Positions 60,563 through 64,000 of a DNA stretch of 64,000 bases are shown here, in pieces; positions within the stretch are counted from its first letter, which is position 1; each line of letters opens with the position of its first letter. Position numbers and translations under genes: made by a program. The DNA comes from Pistricoccus aurantiacus (GTDB lineage Bacteria > Pseudomonadota > Gammaproteobacteria > Pseudomonadales > Halomonadaceae): NCBI RefSeq assembly GCF_007954585.1, contig NZ_CP042382.1, forward strand, positions 496,001 through 560,000, in the 5' to 3' direction. The notes beneath the pieces are model-generated. The model saw only the letters and a program-made list of their open reading frames with translations. It was not told where the DNA came from and did no database searches.

Positions 60563-61903
60563 TTAGAGCAGCCCAGAGACCAGCACTAGTACCACCAACG
60601 GTATCGACACGAAACGTACGACCCCCTGCCAGAGACGGAATCCATTGGGGCCGGTATCCAAGGTGCGCAATGCTGTCTCTCGCGGTAGCACCCAGGCGGC
60701 AAATATGGCGATCAGGAGCCCGCCTACCGGCAGGAAAATATCCGTGGGTATTGTCGTCACCAGATCGAAGAAGGTCATGTCGGCAAACCATTTCACCTCG
60801 GCCATCGTCGAGAAAGACAGTACCGACAACAACCCCACAAGCCATACTCCAAGACCGACAAGCGTTGCCGCCATACCTCGCTTGATTCCCATGCCTTGAA
60901 GCCCCGCCACCATGGGCTCCGCCAGATTGATCGACGAAGTCCAGGTAGCCAGCAGCAATAGAAGGAAGAAACAGGCTAACCACAGGGAGCCCCATGGCAA
61001 TTCGGAAAAGGCGATCGGTAAGGTCACGAACATCAGCCCCGGCCCTTCCGCAGGATCGATCCCTTGAGAAAACACCACGGCGAAGATTGCGATACCCGAC
61101 AACAAAGCCACCAGCATATCGAGCACCGCCACCGTTCCTGCCGCCCGGGACAAACTCTGATGATCCGGCATGTAGGCCCCATAGGCCATCAGCGCGCAAG
61201 CGCCCAGAGCCAAGGTAAAGAAGGCGTGCCCCATGGCATTCAGCACCACGGACAGGCTCATGGCGGACGGGTCCGGGCTGAATAGCCAAGTCAGCGCCAG
61301 ACCAAAACCATCCGTGGTCGCGGCATAGATCACCAGCACCACAAGCAGCAGATACAACAGAGGCATCAACAGATTGTTGAGCTTCTCGAGCCCTCCGGAC
61401 ACCCCGCCGGCCACCACGGACATGGTCAGCAGCAAAAACAACGTATGATTGAATGTCATCCGCAGCGGATCGGCGAGAAAGACATCGAAACCGGCGCCGA
61501 TTTGCGCCGGCGTCTGGCCGACAAAATCGCCGTTGATAGATCCCACCAGGTATTCGATGGACCAGCCGGAGACAACGGAATAAAAAGACAGAATCAGGAA
61601 GACAGTGAAAGCGCCGAATATGCCCAGCCATCGCCAATTCGTGGAATGACCGGCCTGTTGGGCCAGAAAAGCCAGAGACTGCATCGGACTGCGCCGGCCG
61701 GCACGCCCGATCATGATTTCCGCCATCATCATCGGGATACCTAACAACAGTACAAAAGCAATATAAAGCAGCAGGAATACCGCGCCGCCGTTTTCGCCGG
61801 TCATGTAAGGGAATCGCCAGATATTGCCAAGCCCGACCGCTGCGCCGGTAACCGCTAGAATAAAGGCACGCCGGCTACTCCAACGCTCCAGTGTCTCGTT
61901 CAT
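60563..61903 (-). CDS. Sodium-dependent transporter (NSS family)
   Basis: 446 aa with about 11-12 transmembrane segments. The signature VTGAAVGLGNIWRFPYMTGE in TM1 holds the Na+ and substrate site. Bacterial members move amino acids with Na+ (tryptophan, leucine, tyrosine); the substrate here cannot be read. The C-terminus ends in a final membrane segment (VRFVSIPLVVLVLVSGLL), the 12-TM style. Divergent from prlC. Confidence 0.88.
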   Translation of the reverse strand: MNETLERWSSRRAFILAVTGAAVGLGNIWRFPYMTGENGGAVFLLLYIAFVLLLGIPMMMAEIMIGRAGRRSPMQSLAFLAQQAGHSTNWRWLGIFGAFTVFLILSFYSVVSGWSIEYLVGSINGDFVGQTPAQIGAGFDVFLADPLRMTFNHTLFLLLTMSVVAGGVSGGLEKLNNLLMPLLYLLLVVLVIYAATTDGFGLALTWLFSPDPSAMSLSVVLNAMGHAFFTLALGACALMAYGAYMPDHQSLSRAAGTVAVLDMLVALLSGIAIFAVVFSQGIDPAEGPGLMFVTLPIAFSELPWGSLWLACFFLLLLLATWTSSINLAEPMVAGLQGMGIKRGMAATLVGLGVWLVGLLSVLSFSTMAEVKWFADMTFFDLVTTIPTDIFLPVGGLLIAIFAAWVLPRETALRTLDTGPNGFRLWQGVVRFVSIPLVVLVLVSGLL

Positions 61904-62112
61904 CGGTCGATTCCTTGTGGCTGGCGACTAACGGGGAGGCAAGACTAGCAGGCCACCCGAGGCGGGCCAATCCATACCGTGAATATCGATCTCGTTTCAG
62001 GCCGTGAATTCACGGCGGATGTCTACAGGACAAGGAATTTCGCTAGAAACGACATTGAATGCACCGCCCTGAACCCTAATCTAACCATCACACTTGCCCC
62101 GATGAGGTCCCC

Positions 62113-64000
62113 ATGTCGCACAATCCGCTTCTGGAAGCCCACACACTGCCGCCGTTCGCGGAGATTCAGCCCGAACATGTGGTGCCCGCCATCGAGCAAT
62201 TACTCGAGGAGAATCGCGCTGCCATCGAGCGCCTGGTAGCGCAGGCGAATCAGCAAACACCTACTTGGGATAGCCTCGTCGCCCCCCTGGAAGAACTCAA
62301 CGACCGGCTTTCCCAAGCCTGGTCGCCGGTTTCTCATCTCAACTCCACCATGAACTCTCAGGCACTGCGCGAGGCCCATCAGGCCTGCCTGGGCAAGCTA
62401 TCCGCCTACGGCACCTGGCTCGGCCAACACGAGGGACTATTCCGCGCCTATCAAGCCCTTGCACAATCGCCAGAGCGGGTGCATTTCACCCAGGCGCAGC
62501 AGCGCGCCATCGACAATACCCTGCGGGATTTTCGTCTGGCCGGGGTCGACCTGCCGGAAGACAAGAAGCGTCGCTATGGTGAGATTCAAGCCCGGCTTTC
62601 CGAGCTCGCCAACACTTTCTCCAATCAGCTGCTTGATGCCACCCAAGCCTGGCATAAGGACATCACCGACGAGCACATCCTGGCAGGATTGCCGCAAAGC
62701 GCCCTGGACACTCTAAAGGCCAACGCCCAGGCCAAGGATATCGAGGGCTACCGAATCACCCTGGACATGCCCAGCTTCATTCCGGTAGTCAACTTCGCCG
62801 ACAATCGCGAACTGCGCCGCGAAGTCTATACCGCTTTCGTGACCCGCGCCTCAGATCAAGGTCCTAACGCGGGTCAGCACGACAACGCCCCGGTCATCGA
62901 GGAAACCCTGGCGCTGCGCCAGGAACTGGTCGAACTGCTGGGATTCGAGACCTATGCGGATTACTCCTTGGCGACCAAGATGGCGGAATCTCCTCGCCAG
63001 GTGCTCGATTTTCTGCATGACCTGGCTGGCCGCGCCTATCCTCAGGCCCAAGAGGAATTCACCGAGCTTAGCGCTTACGCCAAGGAAGAACTCGGCCTGG
63101 CGGAACTCGCGCCTTGGGATATCGGTTACGCCAGTGAAAAACTGCGCGAGGCGCGTTACGCGATTTCGCAGGAGCAACTGCGGCCCTATTTTCCCGCTCC
63201 CAAGGTCATCGATGGCCTCTTCGACGTCGTCGAGCGGCTTTATGGCCTAGCGTTCGAACGAGACGACAGCGCTCCGCGCTATCACCCTGACGTCAGTTTC
63301 TATCGCATCCTCGAGAACGGTACCCCTATTGCCGGCTTCTACCTCGACCTTTATGCTCGGGAAGGCAAGCGGGGCGGCGCCTGGATGGACGAATGCCGGG
63401 TACGCCGGGAACGCGAGGACGGCAGTCTGCAACTGCCCGTCGCCTATCTGACCTGCAATTTCACCCGGCCATTGGGAGACAAGCCGGCCCTGCTGACCCA
63501 TGACGAGGTGACAACGCTCTTTCACGAGTTCGGTCATGGCTTGCATCACATGCTGACCCAGCAGACGGTAGCGGACGTCTCCGGCATCAACGGTGTCGCC
63601 TGGGACGCGGTGGAACTGCCCAGCCAGTTCATGGAGAATTTCTGCTGGGAGCGCGAGGGTCTGGATCTGATTGCCCGTCATGTGGACAGCGGCGAATCAC
63701 TGCCGGACGAACTGCTCGAACGCCTGCAAGCCGCGCGCAACTTCCAGTCCGCCATGGGCATGATGCGCCAGCTCGAGCTTTCGCTTTTCGACTTCCGCCT
63801 GCATTCGGAGTTAACGAAGCCCTCGGCTGAAGACGTACAAACGCTACTGGATGACGTTCGCGCAGAAGTCTCCGTGCTGCCTCGGGCAGATTTCAATCGC
63901 TTCCAGAACGGTTTCGGGCATATCTTCGCCGGCGGCTACGCGGCGGGCTACTACAGCTACAAATGGGCGGAAGTGCTGTCTGCAGATGCCTATAGCGCTT
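62113..64000 (+). CDS. prlC: Oligopeptidase A, partial at window edge
   Basis: About 629 codons before the window ends (E. coli 680), no stop in frame. An M3-family zinc metallopeptidase that degrades peptides and signal peptides in the cytosol. The zinc site is HEFGHGLHH near residue 471, as in E. coli. Before it come YLDLYAREGKRGGAWMDECR and after it SGINGVAWDAVELPSQFMEN, FGHIFAGGYAAGYYSYKWAE. ATG 62113 follows a GAGG ribosome binding site. Confidence 0.96.
   Translation, partial: MSHNPLLEAHTLPPFAEIQPEHVVPAIEQLLEENRAAIERLVAQANQQTPTWDSLVAPLEELNDRLSQAWSPVSHLNSTMNSQALREAHQACLGKLSAYGTWLGQHEGLFRAYQALAQSPERVHFTQAQQRAIDNTLRDFRLAGVDLPEDKKRRYGEIQARLSELANTFSNQLLDATQAWHKDITDEHILAGLPQSALDTLKANAQAKDIEGYRITLDMPSFIPVVNFADNRELRREVYTAFVTRASDQGPNAGQHDNAPVIEETLALRQELVELLGFETYADYSLATKMAESPRQVLDFLHDLAGRAYPQAQEEFTELSAYAKEELGLAELAPWDIGYASEKLREARYAISQEQLRPYFPAPKVIDGLFDVVERLYGLAFERDDSAPRYHPDVSFYRILENGTPIAGFYLDLYAREGKRGGAWMDECRVRREREDGSLQLPVAYLTCNFTRPLGDKPALLTHDEVTTLFHEFGHGLHHMLTQQTVADVSGINGVAWDAVELPSQFMENFCWEREGLDLIARHVDSGESLPDELLERLQAARNFQSAMGMMRQLELSLFDFRLHSELTKPSAEDVQTLLDDVRAEVSVLPRADFNRFQNGFGHIFAGGYAAGYYSYKWAEVLSADAYSA

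Overview
The window looks like chromosomal DNA of a fairly GC-rich gammaproteobacterium, most likely a member of the Halomonadaceae or a close relative in the Oceanospirillales. That placement is an inference from protein resemblance and gene order (uvrA next to an MFS gene and ssb, the joined rif, str, S10, spc and alpha ribosomal clusters, and a 16S-Ile-Ala-23S-5S rRNA operon). The 16S gene at 57410-58947 would settle it.

Layout. (a) 1-4161: a small light and photorepair module on the + strand, made of an FAD oxidoreductase, a CbiX-like chelatase, a MerR-type regulator with a LitR-like palindrome in front of it, and a CPD photolyase. (b) 4188-6063: fabA-fabB, unsaturated fatty acid synthesis, closed by a terminator. 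(c) 6067-12836: leftward plsC-like acyltransferase, RmlD-like protein, ssb and MFS transporter; then rightward uvrA with a degenerate SOS-like box. (d) 12848-14889: leftward lemA and two TPM-domain genes. (e) 15018-46034, all on the - strand: the translation and transcription super-cluster. Read 5'->3' on the - strand it runs tRNA-Tyr, tRNA-Gly, tRNA-Thr, tRNA-Trp, secE, nusG, rplK, rplA, rplJ, rplL, rpoB, rpoC, rpsL, rpsG, fusA, tuf, the whole S10 operon, the spc operon with rpmJ, and the alpha operon ending in rplQ and a strong terminator. (f) 46149-47965: coaX and birA, translationally coupled. (g) 48131-53664: an insertion-sequence island with an old IS21-family remnant (broken istB), a complete IS21-family element that interrupts it, and an IS66-family element starting at the very next base. 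(h) 53695-59171: one rRNA operon on the - strand with promoter, boxA sites, processing stems and terminator. (i) 59215-64000: a YdjM-like membrane protein, a gamma-carbonic-anhydrase-like protein, an NSS-family sodium symporter (all leftward) and the start of prlC (rightward, cut by the window edge).

How they fit together. The central 31 kb makes ribosomes, RNA polymerase core, EF-Tu, EF-G and the Sec channel. Promoters read from the sequence lie before tRNA-Tyr, before tRNA-Trp/secE, before rpsL and before rpsJ, and terminators follow tRNA-Thr, tuf and rplQ. Several spacers hold structured leader RNAs: before rplK, rplJ, rpoB, rpsG, rpsM and rplC.

The most striking observation is in the spacer between rpsJ and rplC (28301-28355 on the - strand). 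It aligns without a gap to a segment of the window's own 23S rRNA (56501-56555), 41 of 53 bases identical, including an identical 20-base run, and most differences in the paired regions keep the pairing. This segment corresponds to the domain I region that binds ribosomal proteins L4 and L24. L4 is encoded by the second gene downstream. I infer an L4 autoregulatory element that copies the rRNA and sits inside the S10 operon, whereas in E. coli the L4 target lies in the leader before rpsJ.
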